Shown: positions 1-11,071 of the stretch, piece after piece
Numbering within the stretch: position 1 is the stretch's first letter
Layout: each line of letters begins with the position of its first letter
NCBI RefSeq assembly: GCF_000001735.4
Contig: NC_003071.7
Coordinates: 12,269,151 to 12,333,150 of the forward strand
Direction of reading: 5' to 3'
DNA from: Arabidopsis thaliana
Taxonomy: Eukaryota > Streptophyta > Magnoliopsida > Brassicales > Brassicaceae
Length of the DNA: 64,000 nucleotides
The notes under the pieces: model-generated
What the model saw: the letters and a program-made list of their open reading frames with translations, nothing else
Databases searched by the model: none
What the model was told of the DNA's origin: nothing
Translations under genes and position numbers: made by a program

Positions 1-870
1 ATTGTAGAGCTCAAGAAATGAAACTTTCAAACTGTATTCAGCAGCACTTTGTGCTTCCAGTATATCAAATATCTGTTTAACTGCTCTAGGGATAACACCT
101 GCATCACTCGGAATTTCACCATTCTGGCAACAAAAGAAATATGTTCCATCAAATGAGGATTCAGTTACCATCAGTAAAGAAACTTCAAATGATGTTCTTG
201 GAATAGTTAGCGTACCTTTTTTCTTGCTCCTCCTTCCATTGTGTATGTCTTACCAGTTCCTGTTTGCCCATATGCAAAGATGGTGCAGTTATACCCATCA
301 AGAACCTCAAAGACAATTGGAGAAACTGCTTGATGATACAGATCCTTTTGCTGGGATGTTGGGCCAAAAACCTATCAAATTTCACCAACTTATAAGCATG
401 ATACTTTCTGTCAGAAACCTATAATGATGCACATTATCTAAAAAGCCTTAAAGACTAAACCAAAACCTTGTCAAACAAAAACGTTTTATCAATCTGCTTC
501 CCAGCTATATTTTGTGCTACCGCTACTTCCTTTTTCCGGTCATTACAGGTAAGAACAGCCGGTGTTTGTAACCTCGTCTCCTCTGAATTAAACGGTCTGC
601 AGAAACCACATAGAGTAAAGATTAGTACACTGAAACAACAACAATAAGCTTCTTATCAATGTTACCATCCAAAAAGAAAGGAATAAACCAAATGTACCTG
701 CAACGAACAATAACTTGTATATTCACACCCTTTTCTTTCTCATTCTTGCTAACTGGATTCGAGTTTGAGTTTGAGTCAACTCGAAAATCTCGATTTGACT
801 TCTCAGTCGAACGTGGAGTTTGACATGGAGATTTCACCGAACTTCCTTTTTTCGAATTGTTAGAATCCAT
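1..870 (-). CDS. KIN5C: Kinesin-5 motor protein, N-terminal part (gene runs off the left edge)
   Basis: This encodes the start of a plus-end-directed kinesin-5, a tetrameric motor that slides antiparallel microtubules in spindle and phragmoplast. Four exons can be joined on the minus strand: 870-698, 596-467, 371-216 and 123 to beyond position 1. All junctions are GT..AG and the frame is kept throughout. The product starts with a Ser/Asn/Lys-rich leader of about 48 residues, then the first motor strand ([12 protein letters not shown]), then [12 protein letters not shown] and the P-loop GQTGTGKT followed by YTMEGG. The exon 4 part ([11 protein letters not shown]) is typical of kinesin motor cores. 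From chromosomal order I assign it to At2g28620 (RSW7, AtKRP125c). The rest of the motor and the stalk lie outside the window. Another kinesin-5 paralogue is possible if the locus assignment is wrong; the family call is secure. Confidence 0.93.
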
Positions 871-1580
871 TATCTTCTCTACCTTCTTACAGTTTCGTAA
901 GCAACAAAACTATCTTATCTCTCTCTCTGCAATCAACGGAGAAACAAATCTCTATCAATCACCACAATAAGTCAATGGATCCACACAAAACAAGCTTAAA
1001 ATCACAATCAATAAAATTTAAACTCCATTAGAGCATCTCAAATGCCCAACTCTATATTTTCCTCTATTTTAGAGTTTAGAGAATATATAGTTGAGCTAAT
1101 AAAAGAGCAATCTCTACATTTTTCCTCTATTTTAGAGGCATACAATGCAGTAAAATCAACTATATTTTATAGAGTCAACTGTAAAATAGAGGAAATATAG
1201 AGTTGCGCATTGGAGATGGTCTTAATCTAACGAAAACATCAATCTAATCAACAAATTTCTAAGAATACATTGAATCACGTCCTAAACATTTAACAAAAAT
1301 CGAATTCGTATTCCAAATTAAACCTAGAAACCGCGATTAGATTCGGAAATGGAAGATTCAATGCGTCACCGAATCTCCAGAAATTCTGGGGAATTGAAAC
1401 ATGAGTCGAAAATGTACCGAACAAACAACGAACGTCGGAGTTTAGATTCCGATTCCTCGAAGCAATCTCGGAGAACTCGAATTTGATATTGAAATTTTCT
1501 GGCGATGGTAGATTTATATTTCCGATGAAGAAGAGAGATTGATGAATGAAATATAAGAAGCAAAGAGTTTCTTTCTAATA
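871..1580 (-). other. Kinesin-5 5' leader with a probable leader intron
   Basis: Upstream of the kinesin ATG a splice acceptor (TTGATTGCAG on the minus strand, ending at 927) lies in front of a purine-rich leader. A leader exon is plausible at about 1365-1580, giving an intron of roughly 0.4 kb with a donor near 1330-1365. A TATA-like stretch at 1609-1618 fits a start of transcription near 1580. The leader structure is inferred from signals only; no transcript evidence is available here. Confidence 0.5.
1031..1221. mobile_element. Tourist-like MITE (PIF/Harbinger type)
   Basis: The 191-bp element has terminal inverted repeats of about 40 bp. It opens with GAGCATCTCAAATGC and closes with the complement of GACCATCTCCAATGC, and both arms continue into a CTCTATATTTTCCTCTATTTT-like stretch. 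It is flanked by a TTA trinucleotide on each side (1028-1030 and 1222-1224), the target duplication expected of PIF/Harbinger elements. It has no coding capacity. It sits inside the inferred leader intron of the kinesin gene. Confidence 0.8.
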
Positions 1581-1608
1581 AAAAGGTTTAAATTAAAAAC
1601 GAAGAGCA

Positions 1609-1753
1609 AAAATATATGAAATTGGGAGGATTAAAAAAATAAAAATAAATGAGCCGTTACGGCAGGCGCTGGCGTTTGACTTGTGAGACGGTAGGATGCT
1701 AACGGCGTTAAATTTTTGAACCGTTATGTTGTAAAATCCGTGATCCGACCGTT
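1609..1753 (-). promoter_or_regulatory. Kinesin-5 promoter: TATA-like box and four mitosis-specific activator cores
   Basis: A TATA-like CATATATTTT (minus strand, 1618-1609) is followed upstream by four copies of the pentamer AACGG within 100 bp: minus strand at 1654-1658, 1721-1725 and 1749-1753, plus strand at 1701-1705. AACGG is the core of the MSA element bound by three-repeat MYB (MYB3R) factors at G2/M genes. The clustering just upstream of a kinesin-5 TATA box suggests mitotic expression. None of the four matches the full 11-base MSA consensus perfectly. Confidence 0.6.
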
Positions 1754-1759
1754 GTGAAA

Positions 1760-3180
1760 AAGGACAAACACGCAAATAAAGAAAAGGTGATTTGAAAACT
1801 TTCGAATTTTGATCTAGGAAGTTTTTTTTTTGTTTTAACCCCTTAATTCTTATTATAATATGTGATTAGCCTTTTTTTAATTTCCTACTACTTCAATCCA
1901 ACCTGTGATTTTATTAAACTTTAATTTTCAAGTAAATAAATCAGTTTTCGTCGATAACATGTTGAATCTAATATATATATGACTTTATTGCTATATTATG
2001 AGTTTATGACAAAAGATTATTTTCTTTTCGTTTTAATCAGTGGTTTAAAAAGCGATATATGGTCCTAAATATCGGTAAATAATTATCATTTAATATTTTG
2101 TTTGATATGAATCAAATAAATATTTTCTTTAATTTTTATTTTTTGATTGAATATTTTTATTTTTTTAATAACATAAGTTTTATCCAATTTTCATCTATGA
2201 TACATTAAATTATATTTATAATATTGTATATTGTGAATGTCTAAACCACCTAAAAATTGGTTAGTCTCCAATTAAATGTTTTAGACGGCATGCATTTGAT
2301 CACCGACTGTTTAATTAGCACCTACCAATTTTGTAAACATTGGTTTTAATGTTAATCAGACTAATTTCTTAGAATTATAATGCAATAAGTTAACGATCGT
2401 TTTACAATACTTCAAAACCTTTTGAACACAAATCTAGTCTCGAGGTTTTGGAGTCAGTCATATATGTTTGAAGGATTGAACAAAAACAAAAACAAAACAT
2501 ACCAATAATATATTACTATAATCTTCTTAACAAAAAAAATACTAGTACTATAATCTTAATCAATTTGTAAATGTCAAATGAAAAAAAACTTGGCCTCACG
2601 TCGAGGGAATAACACACGCAAGTACGTAGATGTGAAAGCACACACACACGTGACTTAATTTTACTTGGTGCCTCAAATTTTAGTTTTTGGATTATAGTTT
2701 TTGTTTTTGGGTTTTTCGTTTCCCTATTAGATTTGTCCTAGTTAAATAGAAAATTTGAATGCTGTTAAGTTTTAAAAAAAAAATATAATGTTAACTTTGA
2801 TTGATATTGTCTTTTGACATTTGTTTTTATGTGTGTATAACTAAATAAAGCGAATATAATTAAGGTAGATTCAATTTTTATTTACATGTACAATATTGAT
2901 TCACTTAAGACGATAAATGTAATTGCATGAGTTGTCAAAGAGAAACCTTTAATAGGCCCAGTCATTAATTTCACATTATAGGCCCAAGATAAACCTTTAA
3001 GAGGCCCATTTCTCTGAAACTCGTGTATTTTTTTTCTAACCGAAGAATTGACGTCACTCACGTAAGTAGATTAAGCATGTAGTAGGGGAAGTAATAAAAG
3101 CTAGTTGGTGTTGTAACAGTTAGTTGATGACCGTTAGGTTTAACACCTAAGTTTCAAAATTTTCCCGGGAGACAAGAAAG
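1760..3180. other. Intergenic, AT-rich; shared 5' region of two divergent genes
   Basis: No coding sequence is supported here. The stretch is AT-rich with homopolymer runs and lies between the kinesin-5 promoter and the divergent small gene. The only notable signal is the MSA element at 3128-3138, listed separately. Confidence 0.6.
3128..3138 (-). promoter_or_regulatory. Full-consensus MSA element
   Basis: Read on the minus strand the site is CCTAACGGTCA, which matches the mitosis-specific activator consensus YCYAACGGYYA at all eleven positions. It lies about 90 bp upstream of the small gene's ATG at 3231, in its proximal promoter. Confidence 0.6.
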
Positions 3181-3230
3181 ATTCAAAACACAAAGCAGAG
3201 AGAGAAAGAGAGAGAAAGATCAATGGAAAA

Positions 3231-3606
3231 ATGAACGAAGAGGAGAGAGTTGGTTCATCGTCGTCTTCTTCATCTTCTCTTCCTGTGAGCTACGGAGTTG
3301 ACTGTGAAAAATATGACTTCTCTTCCTCTGTTTCTTCTCTGTCTCAACCATTTTCTCCTGAAGGTTCAAGCAACAAGAGTCACGTTCTTGAAAACAATCT
3401 TTCTTTTGTTTTCTCGTTGGACCATAATAGCAACAGCAGTCTCATGTTTCCTAGAGATAGACCATGTTCTTGTCTCCACCATGTGTAAATCTACTCTTTC
3501 TCTCTTTATCTCTTCACTTACATTTAGTTCTTAGGATTTTAATTTCTTGGTTTCTTCTTGCAGCTTCGAGTGGATTCTACAGAGATGTTGTGGTTGCCTT
3601 TGTTAG
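3231..3606 (+). CDS. Small Ser-rich protein with a Cys-rich tail, two exons
   Basis: I do not recognise a named family. Exon 1 (3231-3484) encodes an acidic and Ser-rich N-terminus (EEERVG, then eight Ser). A good donor follows (GT|GTAAAT), the intron ends TTCTTGCAG, and exon 2 (3564-3606) adds FEWILQRCCGCLC and a stop, giving 98 aa. The tail has seven Cys within about 20 residues (CSCLHHV onward), which could be lipid-modified or metal-binding; that is inference. Without splicing the frame stops two codons into the intron, at 3486-3488. An alternative donor two bases upstream would give a longer, hydrophobic tail. The leader is GA-rich and has a three-codon upstream ORF (ATG at 3223). The promoter holds a full MSA element, suggesting expression in dividing cells. 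Confidence 0.6.
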
Positions 3607-3609
3607 CTG

Positions 3610-6560
3610 TCATTCTTCCTCTTTCAGACTTAACATACCATTGTATCTTGTGCCCGATCCAGTAACTTCGATTCTAGCAACCTAAAACACATCATTCATG
3701 CTATAAAAGATATGTTTGTGAATTTTTCCAATTGTATCTCTTTTGATTTTCTTGAAGGGACAATATATTGATTTAGCTGTACAGTATATCTATTTAGTTG
3801 AACCAAAAAAAAAGAAAATAAAAGCTCTATATCAAATTTTGTGTAAGTAGTAAATTATGTTTTAGTTTTTTGCTAGTAAAGTAACAACCATATATTAGAA
3901 GTTTACCCCTAAATTTACTAATACAATGTGGCCTGAAACTCTTTGTTTCACATGCTTTTACCTTTTTTTAATAAACAATATACATTTACTATGATGTACT
4001 TCTCTCATTCTCCTCATCCCGCCAAACACTTTTATACAAACACAACGCGACGGCGGCAGTAAAACTCGGTGGCATCGGCTCGTAGTTGTATCTCCCTTCC
4101 CCTCACTCAACATATCTCTCTGCCTCTCTCTTGTCTTGTCTTTGCTAGGGTTCTTCAGTGACACACACGCACGTAGTAAAGAGGAGAAGAGGAGCGTGTA
4201 TGCTTTTGATGAGAATTAGGCCCAAATTAAGCCCAAATAGATTTGGGTCGTTACATCCATATCATGGTAACAATCTTGGTTCACATCACACACACTTCAC
4301 ATTAAATAACGTTGCATTAAGGAAATATGAATTCAGAAAAAGATCTTTAACTCAAAATTGAATGAATCCAGAAAAAGAAATAATTTCAGAGTCAAATTAA
4401 ATTTGGAAAATTACGATATCAGGTAGTAAATTTATGGTTTATTAACACGAACGTCTTTGTTTGGAGTTATTCAACCAAAGAGAAATAGAATCATGTTGTG
4501 TTCGGTACACAATGATACAAATCCCAATTTTTTTTTGACAAATAGTTTTTAAGAAGATCCAACGACACCTCATAGTGCCACATGTGAAATCGAAATGAGA
4601 GTTGAGAAATAAATGTTCATCTGTTTTTGAGTGGCAAATTAATAAGAAAGTTAGTTTCTTTCGATTTTGGACCGCTCTCTTTCTACTGTCTCTTACCTGT
4701 CCCTATTTATTACCATTTTAGTTTTTTCCTAATTATTATTTTTTCAAAATATTCTATTAACAATTTTTACTAACACGAACTTCGACCACTCTACTAATTT
4801 AATTTCCGTGTTTTCATCCGAAAAACATGGGTTTTCATTTCTCGTTTTAAACAATGGCGTTTGTTTTACCATTCAAATTAATGTGTTTTAAATGCAAACT
4901 ATGGTTATCAACGAGTAATCCAAAAAAAGAACAACTATGTAGAAGCATCTATTATATTGTTGTAAGAAAAAATGGAATTATATTTAGTGAGTTATAGAGA
5001 ATATAGATTCATAAAGTAAGTGGCAGAACCATACTGTAAGTCTGTAACCAAATTTAGTATCTAACCAGAAATATATCAATACGTACGGTCAATTGATTTT
5101 AAAAACGATAATAGTTTTTCAACGGTAAAAAGTAATGGTAAAAGTTGATGAAGTTGTATAAAAATAGTGATACAAAAATATATAAGTCAATATATACTTC
5201 TATTGTTCTGTTTACTTTTTTTGCTTTGTGATTGATACCATTAAACTTACTAATCAAATTCATTATCATATTTCTTTTTAGTTAGCCCATAAACGATGAT
5301 AAACATAAATTGTGAATGCTTTATTAGCTAAACCTAAATTGAGTAACGTTATTGAAACCTTGTAACAATGGCACTCAAGAAAAGGATATTTCGATACATT
5401 TGACTCATCAAAAATAAACAGATTAGAACCAATTTTGATTTGAGAAGATGCTTTCTCATAATCTAGTGAACGATAATAACGTCTCCAACTAGGTCTTCTC
5501 CGTATGAAAGTGATGGCATAAAAAACCATGAACAGTCTGACATAATGATGTATAGTTATACGCATTTATTAGGTTTTCCGATTGCTAAACACGTTTTAAC
5601 TAATTCGATCCTGAAAAATGTATTGAGGGATTAGTAAACTTAAACAAAAAAAAAATTGTCGTCATGCAGGAGTATTACTATATTGTATTAGGGTATACTT
5701 TTTATTAAGCGTACCTAATCAAATACTAATACTAATACAATTAGTCGAGGACGTGGCAATATTAATATGACGATTTTGTCATTTTCTGTGGAGACAAATG
5801 GGGCCCAAAATCAGGTAATGAAATCAAATGCCCATTGAATGTTTGCCTACCAAACAGACTTTTTTTTTCCTGTGTTGTAACTCGTTTTCTTAAAAAACCT
5901 TTATGTTGGCATGAATTGCTCTGAGGATAGAAAATAGCAAAAACAAATAATGTTGCATGTCAATGTAAATATGATTTTATAACTACGAAACGTAGATTAA
6001 GACATGTTCAGAATCTGAACATTATAATTCAGCAGTCCACTGCAGACTCTTTATTTATCAACTTTTCACACTCAATGAGATTTATAGTCTTGACTCTTGA
6101 ATATTTTCCTTAATTTCCTTCTTGTATAGTTTTTTTTTTAAGTTACAGAAAAATAGAATGAATATGTACAGTGGCAAGCTTGAGTTAATGCGAAACAAGT
6201 ACAACATAGAGTGAAAAATGAACATTACAAAAAATATAAAATTGATACAACATTTAACAAGAAAAAAAGAAGGCAGCATTCCAATATGATGGCAAATTAG
6301 TAAATTCTCATCGTATTGGAAGTGCATGTCCCTTAAAACCCTTATTTCAAAGTATGTAATTAACAAATTATAACACCCAAAAAAAATCATATTAAAAAAA
6401 AAACTAATTAAAGTTTCTTTTACATTCATATCTCCTTTCCAATCCATTTAAACAAAAAAACGTAAAAATTTTAACTAAAGGCAAAAAAGAAGAAATTAAG
6501 AAAGAGAGAATATTGTATCACCTTGTGTTGTTTTTGCGTTTGCGTTTGCGTTTTTGTGCG
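3610..6560. other. Intergenic between the small gene and KCS12
   Basis: No gene is supported. Short open frames at 3958-4361 and 5278-5565 have no recognisable domain. At 4020-4160 a C/T-rich stretch ending in TAGGGTTCTTC resembles a plant leader, but no convincing coding sequence follows it. A small inverted repeat (ATTGTATTAG at 5684-5693, complement at 5731-5740) could form a hairpin. The last 500 bp downstream of KCS12 holds its 3' untranslated region. Confidence 0.5.
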
Positions 6561-6568
6561 TAAACGTT

Positions 6569-7999
6569 TTACATGAAAGCGTCAGGGACCTTGAAAGTGT
6601 CAGGATCTTCATCTTGAATCCAGCCAAACTTCTCCAAATAAGGATTCAGAATCGATTTTGGTGGATAATCATCAATGCAATGATTCCACACATTTCCTTT
6701 TGATTCACCACCAGTAAGATCTCTCACAACTTCCCAAACGCAGCTATTACACTTAAAACCAGCTCCAAAGCTTATCATAAAAACTCTATCTCCTCTCTTC
6801 AATCTCTTCTTGGCCTCCATGTAAGCCAACACATACCACAAACTACTCGCCGAAGTATTGCCAAACCGGTGAAGAGTCATCCTCGCAGGTTCAATATCAT
6901 ACTCGTTTAAATCCAAGCTATGTCCAATCCCATCAATCACAGCTTTTCCTCCGGTATGTATGCAAAAATGTTCGATCCCGGTCTTGAAGTTGATTCCTGC
7001 CTTTAATGGAGTCCCCGGTGGGAGATTCGTGGAGCCCTTGCTAGGGTTTTGACGAATCTTGATTTTCTTGATAAGAAGCTTTAACATGAACCTTATAAGC
7101 TCGGTTACGGGAAGAATCTTGGGTGTTATAACCTTGAGGTTTTCTACAAAAGCACGAGTAGCGGCTTTTGGTAGATTCTTCCCCAAGTAAAACCCGACAC
7201 GGCCTTGTTCATCTTCGGCTTGGATGCAACAATTATAAGACTCCTCTCTAGCTCCATGGTGAGTCCGTACCATACACTTGAGTTTAAACATTGCTTTCTT
7301 TCTCAAGCTACGTTTGTTAGTCAAGAGAATAGCACATCCACCGGACCGGAACAAACAGTTGGCTAAGATCATTGAACGGTTGTTTCCGCTATACCAATTA
7401 GGGCTCAAAGACTCGGAGGTGGCAACAAGAGCTAACTTGTTTGCGTAGCTCTTAAAAATGTTCTTGACAATGTCTACGGAGATTAGACTTGCGCTGCATC
7501 CCATCCCGGTCAAGTTGAAGACTTTGACGTCGTCTCTCATCTTGTAATGGTTAATGATTCTTGAAGCTAAAGATGGCGTTGAAGAGAGCATGGAGACGTT
7601 GACTACGAGGATGTCTATGTCTTTAGGAGATATTTGATTTCTCTCCAGGAGTTTTCCGATGCTGTCCACGTAGAACTCTTCCATCTCGGAGATCCCATCT
7701 TGTAACGAAGGACGCTCTTCTCGACCTTCAAAGACAAGTCTTGGAGCGTAGGTTTGTTCTCCAATCCCTGAGCTTACTATGGCTTTGAGAAGGAACTTGT
7801 ATTCGGTTAAACCAAGGTTTTGGTTTCGATAAATGATCTCTCCACTGAATTGAGTGCTCACCATTCGATCGTCGGTTGGTTTATGACATTGGTAGTCTAA
7901 AATGTAGCAATCTTTGTCTTGCTTTGAGTCTATGAGTTTCCAGATCTTGAAAAAGAGGTAAGAGAGGAGAAGAGAGAAAAAGAGAAAGAGAAGATCCAT
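6569..7999 (-). CDS. KCS12: 3-ketoacyl-CoA synthase (very-long-chain fatty acid elongase)
   Basis: This condensing enzyme joins malonyl-CoA to a long-chain acyl-CoA in the first step of very-long-chain fatty acid elongation at the ER, feeding wax, cutin, suberin and sphingolipid synthesis. It is one intronless 476-aa frame. One hydrophobic anchor (about residues 3-20) precedes the FAE1-type condensing domain. The catalytic Cys168 lies in NLTGMGCSAS, and His348 (CIHTGG) and Asn381 (HRFGNTSASS) complete the triad; the FGAGFKCNS motif near residue 411 is also present. Many family members have two N-terminal membrane segments, so the short single-anchor N-terminus fits the KCS12 type. The 476-aa length and gene order match At2g28630. 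I see nothing broken in it. Substrate preference cannot be read from the sequence. Confidence 0.93.
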   Translation of the reverse strand: MDLLFLFFSLLLSYLFFKIWKLIDSKQDKDCYILDYQCHKPTDDRMVSTQFSGEIIYRNQNLGLTEYKFLLKAIVSSGIGEQTYAPRLVFEGREERPSLQDGISEMEEFYVDSIGKLLERNQISPKDIDILVVNVSMLSSTPSLASRIINHYKMRDDVKVFNLTGMGCSASLISVDIVKNIFKSYANKLALVATSESLSPNWYSGNNRSMILANCLFRSGGCAILLTNKRSLRKKAMFKLKCMVRTHHGAREESYNCCIQAEDEQGRVGFYLGKNLPKAATRAFVENLKVITPKILPVTELIRFMLKLLIKKIKIRQNPSKGSTNLPPGTPLKAGINFKTGIEHFCIHTGGKAVIDGIGHSLDLNEYDIEPARMTLHRFGNTSASSLWYVLAYMEAKKRLKRGDRVFMISFGAGFKCNSCVWEVVRDLTGGESKGNVWNHCIDDYPPKSILNPYLEKFGWIQDEDPDTFKVPDAFM

Positions 8000-8123
8000 A
8001 GTTATTTTTTTTTTCTTCTTTGTTTTGGTATTTTTTGTTTGTTTGTTTGTTTGTTTTGGGGTTTAAGAAGAGATGATGAAGTGAGTAAGATGCATGGAAA
8101 TGAAGTGGAGATTGTAAAGGGGA

Positions 8124-8131
8124 TTATATAA
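8124..8131 (-). promoter_or_regulatory. TATA box of KCS12
   Basis: CTTATATAA on the minus strand lies about 125 bp upstream of the KCS12 ATG at 7999. The leader between them is purine/pyrimidine-biased and includes a run of GTTT units on the plus strand. Confidence 0.55.
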
Positions 8132-9100
8132 GAGAATATATGAGAATGGATGAGGAAACGCCAGCTCTGAATTTCCCAGTGGGTTCTACATAACCATTGA
8201 GTTTTAATAGTATTTTTGAAGAAAGGGAATTTTAATAAATTTTCGTTGACGGTAAGATATAACAAGTTTAAGGTGATTTTTTCTACTTAGGAGATAAGTG
8301 GGGACATGTTGATGTGGAAGAAGACTTCACATGTTCTATCATTAAAACATAAGAGAAACTTCCTTACAAATAAGTCCACCATTTAACATTTACCATTTAC
8401 CAAATCCTTTTTCAAAAAAAAGAAAGTCCACCATTTACCATTATGTATTTCTTTCATATTTAATAGCACTCTTGATTTTTTGTCCTCTACAACTCTTTTA
8501 CATTTGAAAGCTGAACCAAAGTTTATATGCATATGAAGAAAAGAGAGTCTCTCTCTCCTTTATATTATACGTTTTTAAACTCTCATTTCGTAACATAAAA
8601 TTAGGCATCAATCCGTTTGTTGATATCCATTGAATTCTTCGATTATATATACGAACCACTAAACTTTTCAAGAATTGTTAATTATAAATAATACGGATAT
8701 TCGAAAGAATTTATAGAAAAAAAGAGATATGAAAGAGTCTATGGGTGGATACTAAAAGATATTCTCTAGACCACATTTCTTTTGATGTTTGATCTAATAT
8801 TTAACTTTAATATTCATAGTTTTGAGTGATAAAAGAATGTGAGTTGGATAAGAATGTGAACTTAGGAAGAAGAGAGTGAAGAGGAGACAAATAAAAACAC
8901 ACACAAAAGTGATAGTGTGAAGTTGTCTTAAGCCATCTCAACTTCCACCAACCGAATTTGGCTTAAGTAAGTAATTACGTATCAATCTTAAATTACAAAA
9001 ACCACTCAACACTTTAGCTCACATATTCTGCGTGCGTCTCTCTTAGTACTTCCCCATCTTCTCTTCTGTCTATTGCCTTAAACACTTAGTTTTCCTTTTA

Positions 9101-9132
<32 letters not shown>

Positions 9133-10992
9133 ACCTTATTTCTATTAAATTCATCAACAAAGTTAGGTGTGTGTGCATGTGTATAGATATTTATGTGTAT
9201 TTTTATATGCCTCCGAAAACATGAGTTACTATTTCTGTATATTATAATTTCAATAAACTTCTTTCTATAACTAGGAATCTTGAGACTATTTCCGCCGTGT
9301 TAATTGCAGTGGCCAATTTAATACGGATTCAAATCTACTTTGATATGATGTTTTACACTTTTTAATTACTAATTTACTGATCGTTTTATTGTCACTAGGT
9401 ATTATAATTGATATATTGAATATCTATAGTTGCATGTTGATATGCTCGTAACAGTTTTGATTGAGGGCTACATTTTTGTGTTATAATTTCGTTTGGTTAG
9501 AGGATATAGAAGGGCTTTCTATTTATGTATATCATGTTTGAATAGATATATATGTTACACCAAATATTAAAAGGCTATGTTTTGAACACCTATCATAACC
9601 TGTCATTAGTCATTCAAATTTAATATGTGAATGAAGTAGAGTAAGGAAAATATAATATCACATGGCTTGCTTGGAAATTAAATCTCGTTGCATAGTATGT
9701 CTTAACAAAAAAATGGTTAGACAGGGATTTCTAAAATTATTAGCTTGCTTCCAAACTAAATATTATTTAAATAAAATACTACGAAAAATATCCAGCTTGA
9801 TCACATTAATTACAAAACGAACAAGTTGTAGTATTACAACAAATAATTATTAGACTTATTTTGTTTTAAAATTTAATTGTATTTTTCAACCATTTGTAAA
9901 TTTATTACTCAAGTCAATATTACACTAGACATACAATGTTCTCAAGTCTCAAACCTTTTATGCGAACGTTTTATAAAAAAACTTTTGGTGTCTATCTAGG
10001 TGCGTGTACTCAGCAATTTATAAGTCCCATGCATGCCTTTATTAGTTTCATTGACGCCATGTTTTCACATATTAATTAAAATAGTAAGTATTTAAACTAA
10101 GTGAACCAAAATAATTTTCTACAGTTTTAACATATATTAAATACTTAGGAAGAAGAAAAAATATAGTGATTCTATATTTATCGGTTTCTAGACCGTTTCA
10201 TCGCCAATTTTCTTGTTATCCGAAGTTCAGTGAAAATGGTCATTATGGAAGTAGCCGTACAGAGATATGATGAATTTAGATTTCATCATTTGTTTGGATT
10301 TCATTCGAAGCATTATGTTATTTTTCTTTTCTCACGGAATGTCACTACTCATACCTGGAAATTTAGTTATTCACATACCTGGAAATTTTGATGAAAGTTA
10401 TAATTTCGATTTAGAGTTATCAATAAAAGTGAAGCTTTTCAGAGTTATGATTAACTGGAATATTGATCTTTCATTTCAATGAATAATTCCAGTTTTGATC
10501 AAGTGATTAATGCGCTTCTTAAATTTCGATTAGCAAAGAAAATAAAAGCTGAATAGACTTAAGCTATATTGACCCAAGTCTAGATCGTGCTTTAATACCC
10601 GTGAATCTTAAAAGATTGGTTAACTATGGATTTATATGAGCTTTGATCGTTAGTTAAATATTTTTACCTATGATCGTTTCGTAATTCGTATATACTTTTT
10701 TTTTGTAATTCTAATCTTTATGCATGATTACTTGTTTGATGTTTGTCACTTAGCTTGAAACTCGTTTGTCCTAGCATCTTTAGTATGGAACAAAATTGGT
10801 CCTCAAAGATTCGACTCGTCCGTACTATCATTTGTACACGGTTTTTTGTGGTGGCTCTGGGCCTATATGGCACTCGCCTTTAGTAGAGCAATAGTTTTAG
10901 CTAGGCCACACAACAAATTTAAGTTCAAGGGCCACATTTAGAATATTAATCGTAGCTTAGTGTTTTGTAGTTTTGTAGATTAAAAGTTTTTG

Positions 10993-11006
10993 AATTCCCA
11001 GTCACT

Positions 11007-11047
<41 letters not shown>

Positions 11048-11071
11048 TCAAACAATTCCCAGTCACTGGTT
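10993..11071 (-). mobile_element. Minimal LINE-tail insertion with 18-bp target duplication
   Basis: The 18-mer AATTCCCAGTCACTGGTT occurs at 10993-11010 and again, perfectly, at 11054-11071. Between them is only a run of about 36 T followed by GTCAAAC. On the minus strand this reads GTTTGAC plus poly(A), the same 3' end as the LINE at 62528-63660, which ends GTTTGACGG plus poly(A). This is best explained as a target-primed insertion so truncated that only about 7 bp of the element and its tail remain. Confidence 0.7.

Noticed and set aside
5278-5565. Minus-strand open frame of 95 codons
   Set aside because: No domain, no splice partner, no promoter signals. It may be decayed coding DNA, but I cannot support it.
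9000-9170. C/T-rich stretch with a (CT)n run resembling a gene leader or a primary microRNA
   Set aside because: No coding sequence follows, and none of the conserved plant microRNA sequences I know was found in this region.
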